Below, in pieces: positions 1-8,747 of a DNA stretch of 11,039 bases. The notes below the pieces were generated by a model. That model made no database searches. It had not been told where the DNA came from and worked only from the letters and a program-made list of their open reading frames with translations. The stretch's first letter is position 1. Each line of letters begins with the position of its first letter. Source of the stretch: Halothiobacillus neapolitanus. Its GTDB lineage: Bacteria > Pseudomonadota > Gammaproteobacteria > Halothiobacillales > Halothiobacillaceae. Location of the stretch: contig DYMR01000056.1 in assembly GCA_020721485.1 (NCBI GenBank), forward strand, positions 1-11,039, written 5' to 3'. The translations under genes and the position numbers were made by a program.

Positions 1-2108
<2,108 letters not shown>

Positions 2109-3170
2109 TCATACCACGGATGACAATTCCCCGTCCCGAACCACAAATTGCGCGGCGAATTGAGGCGGGTAACTGTGCGTGTCCACCGTAGAGAAAAAGG
2201 CCTGATGACCAAAATCCTGCAAATAATCAAATACCAACGGCAAGTGTTTGCGATCCAATTCAGTCATAAAATCATCGAATAATAAAATGGCGCGGTGCGA
2301 TTGCTGCTCCCGCCAAACTTGGGCCGCGGCAAGCATTAAAGCCAAGACAAACACCTTGATTTGCCCCCGAGATGCATCCGCTTTTAATAATCCCTCGGGC
2401 GTGGAAAAGATCACATCCGAGCGATGCGGCCCCACCAAGGTTTGCCGCAATTCCTGCTCACGCACCTGGCTGCGCGCCAATGCCTCGGCCAAACTGTCGC
2501 CGGAATACCCCGGATGCAGGCTGGCCGAGACAGACATCCGGGGCGACAAGGCGGACAGCACCGCCGGAAACACCGCCATCAGCGCCGTCAATGCCTCCGT
2601 GCGGGCGCTGTGCAGCGGTTCGGCGTGCCGAATAAATAACTCATCCCAAGGGCGGGTTGATTGGCGGGATTTTAATGCCGCATTCCGCTGCTTTAATACG
2701 CGATTAAACTGGGCATAAATCCCGAAAAAATCCGGCAATAAATAAAAAGCCAATCGATCCAGAAAACGACGCCGATGATCCGGCCCCGCCAACAATAAAT
2801 CATCGGATTGCGCATGCAGCGCCAACATTGGCAAATGGGTAATGAATTCACTCACCCGCGCTACAGGCTCTTGATTCACCCGCAGGCGCAACGACGATTT
2901 ACACCGCTCCGTGGCCAAAAGACAGGGCGCATCGCCCAAACCCAGCGCCGTGGCACGCACCACGGCGCAGGAGGCACCGCGTGCAATCAGTTCTTGCGGA
3001 TTGACAGCACGAAACGATTTGAGCGTACCCAAAAACAGCAACGCTTCGAGAACGCTGGATTTTCCCGCACCGTTTTCGCCCGTTAACACATTGAATTGCG
3101 GAGAAAACACAATCTCAGGAACCGAAAGATTCCTGAAATGACGGACACTGATCGTTTGAATGACGGCCAA
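2109..3170 (-). CDS. recF: DNA replication and repair protein RecF
   Basis: RecF is an SMC/ABC-type ATPase that works with RecO and RecR to load RecA at single-strand gaps behind stalled forks. The 353-residue product is close to the usual ~357. Seen: Walker A GENGAGKS at 31-38; the family pattern DHRRRFLDRLAF in the middle; LVGPHRSD before the signature; the ABC signature SRGQ at 267-270; Walker B ILLFDDF at about 295-301; the D-loop ELD at about 304-306. The start codon is TTG at 3170. It is the first usable start after an in-frame TGA, and the conserved ISVRHFRNL begins seven residues later, with no internal Met to use instead. There is no recognisable Shine-Dalgarno, so translation may depend on dnaN translation ending 37 bases upstream. 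It sits between dnaN and gyrB as in many proteobacteria. Confidence 0.97.
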   Translation of the reverse strand: MAVIQTISVRHFRNLSVPEIVFSPQFNVLTGENGAGKSSVLEALLFLGTLKSFRAVNPQELIARGASCAVVRATALGLGDAPCLLATERCKSSLRLRVNQEPVARVSEFITHLPMLALHAQSDDLLLAGPDHRRRFLDRLAFYLLPDFFGIYAQFNRVLKQRNAALKSRQSTRPWDELFIRHAEPLHSARTEALTALMAVFPAVLSALSPRMSVSASLHPGYSGDSLAEALARSQVREQELRQTLVGPHRSDVIFSTPEGLLKADASRGQIKVFVLALMLAAAQVWREQQSHRAILLFDDFMTELDRKHLPLVFDYLQDFGHQAFFSTVDTHSYPPQFAAQFVVRDGELSSVV

Positions 3171-3207
3171 ATGGTGTGAGCGCGAGCGGGCGGTAAATGA
3201 GATCGGA

Positions 3208-4362
3208 TTACATTTTCATCGGCATCAGCACGAACAACGCCTCGACAGCCGAGGCAGATGCGGCCGTGCCCGCCGCGCTGTCCTCCGCCGGCGCCAAATA
3301 CGGGCGAATCAAGGCGCTCGATTCTTGCCCTGCCAGTTCAAACACCACCTGCTCCGTCTCAATGACAGACAAAATCTGCAACAAATAGTTGATGTTGAAG
3401 GTGATGCTCATCGGCTCACCCGCAAATGTCACCGACAAGGACTCCGAGGACGACTCACTCTCCGCATTTCGCGCCTCGATGCGCAGCTCTCCGGCAGACA
3501 AGCCAAACTCCGCCCCGGACAGTCGCTCGTTCGACAAAATGCTGGCGCGTTGCAGCACCGCCCGCAGCTCGGCTTTGTCCAGCACCGCGCGCTTTTCGTT
3601 GCTGTTGGGAATGACGCGCTGATAATCCGGGTAGCGGCCATCAATCAACTTACTGATTAATTGATGATCGCCGCACAGCAATTCGATTTGCTGATCCCGC
3701 AAAGTTAAATGCACCGGTTCCACCGAGTCGCGTGACACGGTTTTTTGCATTTCCATCACCATTTTACGCGGCACAATGACTTGACGCGGCGTGGCGCTAC
3801 CCAATCCCGCGAAACGCGCAAACGCCAAGCGATGGCCATCCGTCGAAACAGTCGCCAACCCTTCGGCTTGTTGGTCGAATAACAGCCCGTTCAAAAAATA
3901 ACGAACATCCTGTTGCGCCATAGAGAATTGGGTTTTCTCAATTAAGCGATACAAAGCATTTTGAGGAATTTCAAAGGCGGACTCCGCCACGCCATCCGAC
4001 GGCATTTTGGGGAAGCTCTCCGCATCCAGCGTGCCCAAACGAAATTTGCCGCGACCTGCGTCAATTTCCAACCAGCCGTCGCGCAAATGCACCGCGATTT
4101 CGCCGCCATCTGGCGCCATTTTGACGATATCCGCCAGTTTTTTTGCATTCACCGTGGTCGCACCCGCCACGCCCATTTCCACGGGTACGCGCGTGCGCAA
4201 CTGAATCTCAAGATCCGTGGTCACCAAAGTCAGTTCGCCCTGCGCCAAGGACAAATACACATTCCCGAGAATTTGCATGGTTTGGCGCTTTTCTACCCCG
4301 CCAATCACCTGACCAATCGCCTGCATCAATGCATCGCGGTTCACACGAAAATTCATATTCAT
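3208..4362 (-). CDS. dnaN: DNA polymerase III sliding clamp, beta subunit
   Basis: DnaN forms the ring-shaped homodimer that tethers DNA polymerase III and many repair proteins to DNA. The 384-residue product matches the family along its length. Visible family signatures are IGGVEKRQTMQILGN near the N-terminus, STDGHRLA in the second domain, LIDGRYPDYQRVIP at the domain 2-3 linker, SNERLSGAEFGLS in domain 3, and a C-terminal MPMKM like the E. coli MPMRL. The ATG at 4362 is preferred over the one two codons later because AGGA lies 8 bases before it. E. coli DnaN has 366 residues; much of the extra length here is an Ala/Ser/Glu-rich stretch (about 355-372, LAPAEDSAAGTAASASA) just before the final strand. 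It lies 52 bases after dnaA and 37 before recF, and is probably in their operon. Confidence 0.98.
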   Translation of the reverse strand: MNMNFRVNRDALMQAIGQVIGGVEKRQTMQILGNVYLSLAQGELTLVTTDLEIQLRTRVPVEMGVAGATTVNAKKLADIVKMAPDGGEIAVHLRDGWLEIDAGRGKFRLGTLDAESFPKMPSDGVAESAFEIPQNALYRLIEKTQFSMAQQDVRYFLNGLLFDQQAEGLATVSTDGHRLAFARFAGLGSATPRQVIVPRKMVMEMQKTVSRDSVEPVHLTLRDQQIELLCGDHQLISKLIDGRYPDYQRVIPNSNEKRAVLDKAELRAVLQRASILSNERLSGAEFGLSAGELRIEARNAESESSSESLSVTFAGEPMSITFNINYLLQILSVIETEQVVFELAGQESSALIRPYLAPAEDSAAGTAASASAVEALFVLMPMKM

Positions 4363-4395
4363 TTTCTGATTCCTGATAAGTAATTAGACTTGTCC

Positions 4396-4427
4396 GCTCA
4401 ATCGGTTCTTTTCATCAACCGCTGAGC
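4396..4427 (-). other. Stem-loop across the dnaA stop codon
   Basis: On the minus-strand transcript, GCTCAGCGGTT pairs with AACCGATTGAGC around a 9-base loop: two 5-bp stems separated by a small 1x2 internal loop. The structure includes the last codons and the stop of dnaA. No run of T follows, so it does not look like an intrinsic terminator. It could be an mRNA stability or processing element between dnaA and dnaN, but that is inference. Confidence 0.4.
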
Positions 4428-5857
4428 GTATGCCGCAGCGAATTATATTCGTCGTTTAATTTGTTGTCGGTTTGTCGGAGTTCTTCAATTTTACGACAAG
4501 CATGAATCACGGTGGAGTGATCTCGACCACCAAATGCTTCACCAATTTCCGGCAAACTGTGATTGGTTAGCTCTTTGGCCAAACTCATCGCAATCTGCCG
4601 TGGGCGCACAATCGAACGCGTGCGCCGTTCTCCCGTGATATCCGAAGCTTTCAGCGAATAATAGTCGGCAACGGTTTTTTGAATATTTTCCAAGGTCACA
4701 AGTTTTGCTTGCGCGGCAATCAAATCGCGTAACGCGTCTTTAGCGGTTTCAATGCTAATCGCCTGCTCGGTAAACCGTGCCGTCGCCGTCACTCGGCGCA
4801 GTGCGCCTTCTAATTCACGGATATTTGAGCGAATCCGTTTGGCGATAAAAAATGCCACATCCGAGGGAAGATAAATCTCCTGTTGCTCCGCCTTGCTCTG
4901 TAAAATCGCCACCCGAGTTTCCAAATCCGGCGGCTCGACACAGACGGTGAGACCCCAACCAAAGCGAGATTTCAGGCGCTCTTCCAGACCGTCGATTTCT
5001 TTGGGAAAACGGTCACTGGTCATAATGACCTGCTGGCCTTGTTCAATCAGGAAATTAAACAAATGGAAAAACTCTTCCTGACCCCGTGTTTTGCCAACAA
5101 AGAATTGAATATCGTCAATCAATAACGCATTGGCCGACCGGTAGCGCTCTTTAAATTGCGCCATCGCGTTCTGTTGAATCGCACCCAGCATTTGCTGAAC
5201 ATAGCGTTCGCTGTGCAAATAAACCACCCGCGCTTGGGGGTTGTTTTCCAGAATCGCATTGCCCACCGCTTGCATTAAGTGGGTTTTTCCCAAGCCCACA
5301 CCCCCGTAAATAAATAAGGGGTTATAGCCAAGTCCGGGGTTGACCGCCACTTGCAAAGACGCTGCGCGCGCGACTTGATTCGATTTCCCTTCGATAAAGT
5401 GCGCAAAATTATTGCGGCGATTGATCGGGGTTTCATAGCTGGTGGTGTCGTACTGCGGTTCCGACGCCGAAGATTCCCGTGGTTTTGCGGCGGGCGGCGC
5501 TGGGGCGACGGGGCGCACCGGCACCACGGCCACGCTCGGAGCTGCCGTTGTTGTTGACCGGGTTGGTGAAATGGGTGATGCCGTGGACGGGGTCGCCTTT
5601 TGCGCGCTGCCCACTTGCAAGCGAAGCGCCAAGCCCGGAACCCCGCTGGCGCTTCGCGCCGCATCCTGTAAGGGGGCAAGGTATTTCTGCTCGACCATCT
5701 CGCGCACCAGGCGATGCGGAGCCCACAACAGCAGTTCGCCCTCACCCATCCACTCCGGCTGTAGCGGCTGAATGTACATGCTAATCAACTGCTTCGGCAC
5801 TTCAGCGCCCAGCAATTCGACACACGCAGACCACCAGGAAGGAACTTGGGAGGACAT
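4415..5857 (-). CDS. dnaA: Chromosomal replication initiator protein DnaA
   Basis: DnaA binds DnaA boxes at oriC, opens the duplex as an ATP-bound oligomer and helps load DnaB. The product from the ATG at 5857 is 480 residues. Domain I spans about 1-80 (WWSACVELLGAEVPKQLISMYIQPL). Domain II, about 85-145, is a Pro/Ala/Ser/Thr-rich linker. Domain III carries Walker A GGVGLGKT (185-192), Walker B LLIDDIQFF (245-253), sensor 1 VIMTSD (277-282), the LKSRFGWGL arginine-finger segment (295-303) and sensor 2 RELEGALRR (347-355). Domain IV ends with the DnaA signature GGRDHSTVIHACRKI (443-457). The frame stays open to a GTG at 5986, but the extra 43 residues are not DnaA-like, so I use 5857. No clear Shine-Dalgarno precedes it. 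It is the first gene of the dnaA-dnaN-recF-gyrB run and diverges from rpmH. Confidence 0.98.
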   Translation of the reverse strand: MSSQVPSWWSACVELLGAEVPKQLISMYIQPLQPEWMGEGELLLWAPHRLVREMVEQKYLAPLQDAARSASGVPGLALRLQVGSAQKATPSTASPISPTRSTTTAAPSVAVVPVRPVAPAPPAAKPRESSASEPQYDTTSYETPINRRNNFAHFIEGKSNQVARAASLQVAVNPGLGYNPLFIYGGVGLGKTHLMQAVGNAILENNPQARVVYLHSERYVQQMLGAIQQNAMAQFKERYRSANALLIDDIQFFVGKTRGQEEFFHLFNFLIEQGQQVIMTSDRFPKEIDGLEERLKSRFGWGLTVCVEPPDLETRVAILQSKAEQQEIYLPSDVAFFIAKRIRSNIRELEGALRRVTATARFTEQAISIETAKDALRDLIAAQAKLVTLENIQKTVADYYSLKASDITGERRTRSIVRPRQIAMSLAKELTNHSLPEIGEAFGGRDHSTVIHACRKIEELRQTDNKLNDEYNSLRHTLSG

Positions 5858-5889
5858 AAGCGGAACAACACACCACGAAACGGCAGGGC

Positions 5890-5898
5890 AGTGTACCA
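5890..5898 (-). promoter_or_regulatory. Candidate extended -10 promoter for dnaA
   Basis: The minus strand reads TGGTACACT, an extended -10 (TGn) followed by a 4/6 match to TATAAT. The only -35-like sequence is TTGTGC 15 bases further upstream, which is weak. Transcription would start near 5883, giving a leader of about 26 bases before the dnaA ATG. The inverted repeat at 5892-5906 overlaps it. This is a reading of consensus elements only. Confidence 0.35.
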
Positions 5899-5906
5899 CC
5901 GGTACA
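5892..5906. repeat. Perfect inverted repeat TGTACC-N3-GGTACA, operator-like
   Basis: Two perfect 6-base arms are separated by three bases and overlap the candidate dnaA -10 element, 35 bases upstream of the dnaA start codon. Short perfect dyads placed over a promoter are typical binding sites of dimeric regulators. I cannot assign a regulator. Confidence 0.45.
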
Positions 5907-5976
5907 GGATGCACAATACCGGCGATTTGCTGCCGAAAGCACGCGGGCATCTCGGGAGATAACACGCGGCAAGGCA

Positions 5977-6005
5977 TTGACTTCACGCATAACTTCCGCT
6001 TTAAT
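5977..6005 (+). promoter_or_regulatory. Sigma70-type promoter for the rpmH operon
   Basis: TTGACT (5977-5982, 5/6 to consensus) and TTTAAT (6000-6005, 5/6) are separated by the ideal 17 bases. Transcription would start at about 6012, leaving a leader of roughly 85 bases before rpmH. Strong consensus elements fit a highly expressed ribosomal protein gene. Confidence 0.65.
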
Positions 6006-6051
6006 GCATGCCCTTTTCGCGCACTAGGCGAGTTCTAACGGCCGGCGCGCG

Positions 6052-6070
6052 GTTGGTGCTGTGAACCAAC
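6052..6070 (+). other. Small hairpin in the rpmH leader
   Basis: GTTGGT and ACCAAC form a 6-bp stem with a 7-base loop (GCTGTGA), 17 bases upstream of the rpmH Shine-Dalgarno AGGA (6087-6090). No T-run follows, so it is not a terminator. A role in leader stability is possible; it may equally be chance. Confidence 0.3.
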
Positions 6071-6097
6071 AACACCCTAATATTTCAGGAATTGATC

Positions 6098-6232
6098 ATG
6101 AAAAGAACCTATCAACCCAGCGAAATTCATCGTCAACGCACGCACGGCTTCCGTGCTCGCATGAAAACCCGTGGTGGCCGTGCCGTTATCAATGCACGCC
6201 GCGCGGCTGGCCGTAAGCGCTTAGCCGTCTGA
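6098..6232 (+). CDS. rpmH: 50S ribosomal protein L34
   Basis: The 44-residue, very basic product starts [22 protein letters not shown] and ends GRKRLAV, which is the L34 pattern over its full length (KRT.QPS, R.HGFR.RM.T..GR.V...RR..GR..L). L34 is a small protein of the large ribosomal subunit, bound to 23S rRNA. AGGA lies 7 bases before the ATG, a good Shine-Dalgarno. It is the first gene of the run that continues into rnpA only 4 bases after its stop, behind the TTGACT/TTTAAT promoter. The gene is short but intact and of normal length. Confidence 0.98.
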   Translation: MKRTYQPSEIHRQRTHGFRARMKTRGGRAVINARRAAGRKRLAV

Positions 6233-6236
6233 TTGA

Positions 6237-6644
6237 ATGCCCGCCGTCCGCGAGGAAGTTGGCGCCGCCTGCTTCCCCGTTTCCGCCGCCCCGTCCTTTC
6301 CTCGACGGGTTCGTTTGACGGCAGCCGCTGATTTTCAGCACACGCTGCGTCATGGGCGGCGTATTCATGTGGAACAGTTAATGGCCGTGGTGCACAACAG
6401 CGCCTCGGCCATTCCGCGTTTGGGTTTAGCCATCGTCAAACGCCATGTGCGGCGCGCGCATGAACGCAACCGCATCAAACGGTTAGCCCGCGAAATGTTT
6501 CGCCATCAACAGGCCGTGTTGCCGCCGGTGGACTGCGTCTTGATGGTCAAAGCCGGCGCGGATCAGCTGAGCAACGCGGAACTTCAACAGCAGCTCTCGA
6601 CATTATTTCAGTTGGTTCATCGTCGATGCTCCGCCGGGTGTTAA
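6237..6644 (+). CDS. rnpA: Ribonuclease P protein component
   Basis: RnpA is the protein subunit that assists the catalytic RNA of RNase P in removing 5' leaders from tRNA precursors. The 135-residue product is basic and shows the family features: FPRRVRL at 21-27, [26 protein letters not shown] at 61-86 containing the RNR motif, and [13 protein letters not shown] at 99-111. The usual length is nearer 119, and the surplus is an N-terminal leader of about 20 residues before FPRR. The ATG at 6237 is the only ATG, GTG or TTG start before that conserved block, so the extension is probably real. There is no Shine-Dalgarno; its start is 4 bases after the rpmH stop, which suggests translational coupling. 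Its 3' end overlaps yidD by 19 bases in another frame. Confidence 0.95.
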   Translation: MPAVREEVGAACFPVSAAPSFPRRVRLTAAADFQHTLRHGRRIHVEQLMAVVHNSASAIPRLGLAIVKRHVRRAHERNRIKRLAREMFRHQQAVLPPVDCVLMVKAGADQLSNAELQQQLSTLFQLVHRRCSAGC

Positions 6645-7036
6645 TCGCGCTGGTTCGCGGCTATCAGTTGCTCATCAGTCCGTGGCTTCCGCCTTCTTGC
6701 CGGTTTGAACCCACCTGTTCGCACTACGCGATCGAAGCGCTTGCGCGACATGGTGCGCTTCGGGGCAGTTGGTTGGCGATTCGACGCTTGGGGCGTTGCC
6801 ACCCGTTTTGCGCCGGCGGTTATGATCCCGTTCCAGAAGTCGGCTCATGCGACCGTCATACGAACCCGGTACACTGCGGATGCGCTGGCCAAGACAGGGT
6901 TGGCCAAGGCAAGACTGGCCAAGGCACGCCGGATCAAGACACGCCCCGCGTAGAGGAACTTCCTCCGCCCAATGGCGTCCATCCGCGCACCGCGCCAAAA
7001 CCGGCGCCGCATACTTCTACAGATTCTGAGACTTGA
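6626..7036 (+). CDS. yidD: Membrane protein insertion efficiency factor YidD, long C-terminal tail
   Basis: YidD is a small protein of the inner face of the cytoplasmic membrane that helps insertion of YidC/Sec substrates. Residues 1-71 carry the whole family core: [18 protein letters not shown] as an amphipathic N-terminal helix, [29 protein letters not shown] and GGYDPVP, with conserved Cys25, Cys31 and Cys58. The protein is 136 residues, whereas YidD is usually about 70-90. The additional ~65 residues are Gly/Gln/Pro/Thr-rich and partly encoded by a 15-base tandem repeat ([20 protein letters not shown]), so they are probably disordered. The ATG lies inside rnpA, with no clear Shine-Dalgarno, which points to coupled translation. 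yidC begins 9 bases after its stop. No frameshift is needed to explain the tail, but sequencing of relatives would show whether it is genus-specific. Confidence 0.93.
   Translation: MLRRVLIALVRGYQLLISPWLPPSCRFEPTCSHYAIEALARHGALRGSWLAIRRLGRCHPFCAGGYDPVPEVGSCDRHTNPVHCGCAGQDRVGQGKTGQGTPDQDTPRVEELPPPNGVHPRTAPKPAPHTSTDSET
6886..6945 (+). repeat. 15-base tandem repeat, four units, in the yidD 3' part
   Basis: Units TGGCCAAGACAGGGT, TGGCCAAGGCAAGAC, TGGCCAAGGCACGCC and a degenerate GGATCAAGACACGCC follow each other without gaps. The period is a multiple of three, so copy-number change would keep the yidD frame and alter a pentapeptide repeat (G/D-Q-G/D-x-x). Confidence 0.8.
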
Positions 7037-7045
7037 GAAATAAAG

Positions 7046-8740
7046 ATGGATAATCGTCGGCTGATTTTGGTGGTTGCCCTTGGGTTTGTTTTGATCCTGC
7101 TGTGGCAAGCGTGGACGCAAGACCAACTTCACTCATCTGCCGCAACCACGCCGAGCGCCACGCTGGCTCCGTCTTCTGGTGGTCCAGCGGTACCGTCTGA
7201 TCTGCCGAACACCACACCGAAAGCAGCCAACATGAGCGGCGCCCATGCCGCATCGGTTCCCGCAGAAAGCGCCAACACCGGGGTCATCACCGTTGAAACC
7301 GATGTACTCAAACTCAAAATCAGTCCGCAGGGTGGGGTAATTACTGAAGCCGATCTGCTCAAGTACCCGCAGGAGCAGGATAAGGCCGAACCGGTTCGGC
7401 TCCTCAGCGACCAAAATGGCTTTGTCTATGTCGCACAATCCGGTTTGTTGGGCGAAAAGGGCGCCGTCGCACCGGATCATTACGCCCAATTCCAAAGCAG
7501 CCAAACCCACTACCAACTCACCGCAGGGGAGCAATCCCTCAGCATTCCGCTGACTTGGTCAGAAAACGGCATTACCGTCACCAAAACCATCGTGTTGAAA
7601 CGCGGCAGCTACGCCATCGGCGTGGATTACCGCATCCAAAATGCCAGCAGCACTCCCTATTCCGTCGCCCAATATCGGCAACTCACCCGCTTGGGCACCA
7701 CGCCCGGCACCCAACTCGTGCACACCTACACCGGCACGGTCTACGCGGGCGATGTGCCCGGGAGCACCGACCGCTTGGCCTATGAAAAAATTCCCTTCGA
7801 GGAAATCGGCAAAGCCAAATTATCCAAGGATTTGAGCAACGGCTGGGTGGCCATCATTCAGCACTATTTCATGAGTGCGTGGACACCAGACGACCGCAAT
7901 CAAATCAACCACTTCTACACGCTCGTCGCCAACAAAAACCAACAAACCCTCTACACCATCGGCATGACCGCGCCGGTGGTCACGGTCGATCCCGGCAAAA
8001 CCATCGACATGGGTTCAACCCTGTATGTCGGGCCGAAAATTCAATCCAACCTGACGCCGCTCGCGCAGGGGCTGAATCTCACCATCGACTTCGGCATTTT
8101 CACCGTGATTGCCGACCCCATTTTTTGGTTGCTCAAACACTTCCACGAATGGATCGGCAACTGGGGCTGGTCCATCGTCTTAGTCACCATGGTGATCAAA
8201 CTCCTGTTTTTGTGGCCTTCTGCCATCAGCTACCGCTCCATGGCAAAAATGCGTGCCGTGACCCCAAAAATGCAGCAACTCAAAGAACGGTTTGGCGATG
8301 ATCGTCAAAAACTGTCGCAAGAAATGATGAAGCTGTACCAAAAGGAGAAAATCAATCCACTCGGTGGCTGTCTGCCGATTGTGATTCAAATTCCCGTCTT
8401 CATTTCCCTGTATTGGGTACTGGCGGAATCCGTCGAATTACGCCAAGCACCCTGGATTCTTTGGATTCACGATCTATCACAAAAAGATCCCTATTTTGTA
8501 CTGCCATTGCTGATGGGCATTTCGATGTTCATTCAACAAAAACTGAACCCCGCGCCCGTTGACCCCATGCAACAGAAGATTTTTGCGTGGTTGCCGGTGA
8601 TTTTTACCTTGTTCTTCGCATTCTTCCCCGCCGGGCTTGTGCTGTATTGGTTCGTGAATAACCTGCTATCCATCGCACAACAATATGTCATTACCCGCCA
8701 AATCGAACGACAAATGGCGCAGGTCAAAACCGCAGAATAG
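7046..8740 (+). CDS. yidC: Membrane protein insertase YidC
   Basis: YidC (Oxa1 family) inserts and folds inner-membrane proteins, alone or with SecYEG. The 564-residue product fits the ~548 residues of E. coli. Seen: an N-terminal membrane segment (about 6-23, LILVVALGFVLILLW); a Ser/Thr/Ala/Pro-rich linker (about 28-80); a periplasmic P1 domain to about 355; then the conserved insertase core with membrane segments near 372-393, 442-460, 483-500 and 512-545. Core signatures are SYRSMAKMRAVTPKMQ, QEMMKLYQKEKINPLGGCLP, VELRQAPWILWIHDLS, DPMQQKI and FPAGLVLYWFVNNLL. The positively charged groove residue (Arg366 in E. coli) aligns with Lys385 here, a conservative replacement. A weak GAG lies 8 bases before the ATG. 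It starts 9 bases after yidD, whose product acts with it, and mnmE follows after 7 bases. Confidence 0.98.
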   Translation: MDNRRLILVVALGFVLILLWQAWTQDQLHSSAATTPSATLAPSSGGPAVPSDLPNTTPKAANMSGAHAASVPAESANTGVITVETDVLKLKISPQGGVITEADLLKYPQEQDKAEPVRLLSDQNGFVYVAQSGLLGEKGAVAPDHYAQFQSSQTHYQLTAGEQSLSIPLTWSENGITVTKTIVLKRGSYAIGVDYRIQNASSTPYSVAQYRQLTRLGTTPGTQLVHTYTGTVYAGDVPGSTDRLAYEKIPFEEIGKAKLSKDLSNGWVAIIQHYFMSAWTPDDRNQINHFYTLVANKNQQTLYTIGMTAPVVTVDPGKTIDMGSTLYVGPKIQSNLTPLAQGLNLTIDFGIFTVIADPIFWLLKHFHEWIGNWGWSIVLVTMVIKLLFLWPSAISYRSMAKMRAVTPKMQQLKERFGDDRQKLSQEMMKLYQKEKINPLGGCLPIVIQIPVFISLYWVLAESVELRQAPWILWIHDLSQKDPYFVLPLLMGISMFIQQKLNPAPVDPMQQKIFAWLPVIFTLFFAFFPAGLVLYWFVNNLLSIAQQYVITRQIERQMAQVKTAE

Positions 8741-8747
8741 GGCAAAC

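Larger units (their letters stand above)
5858..6097. promoter_or_regulatory. Divergent dnaA-rpmH intergenic region
   Basis: These 240 bases separate the dnaA and rpmH starts and hold promoters for both directions. In many bacteria, for example Pseudomonas, oriC lies here. I find no TTATNCACA box in this copy, only poor partial matches such as the TGCACA at 5910-5915. Its role here is more likely transcription control than replication initiation. Confidence 0.7.

Noticed and set aside
4396..4427. Intrinsic terminator after dnaA
   Set aside because: The stem is interrupted and no T-run follows it on the minus strand; dnaN follows in the same direction at close range.
5858..5986. 43-codon N-terminal extension of dnaA from a GTG
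   Set aside because: It covers the promoter region and does not resemble DnaA; the conserved domain I begins at the ATG at 5857.
5858..6097. oriC between dnaA and rpmH, as in Pseudomonas
   Set aside because: No consensus DnaA box and no long AT-rich stretch are present, and the sampled base skew does not change sign here.
8685..8747. Earlier ATG for mnmE overlapping yidC
   Set aside because: The 21 extra residues are not MnmE-like, and the ATG at 8748 has a Shine-Dalgarno and the conserved N-terminus.
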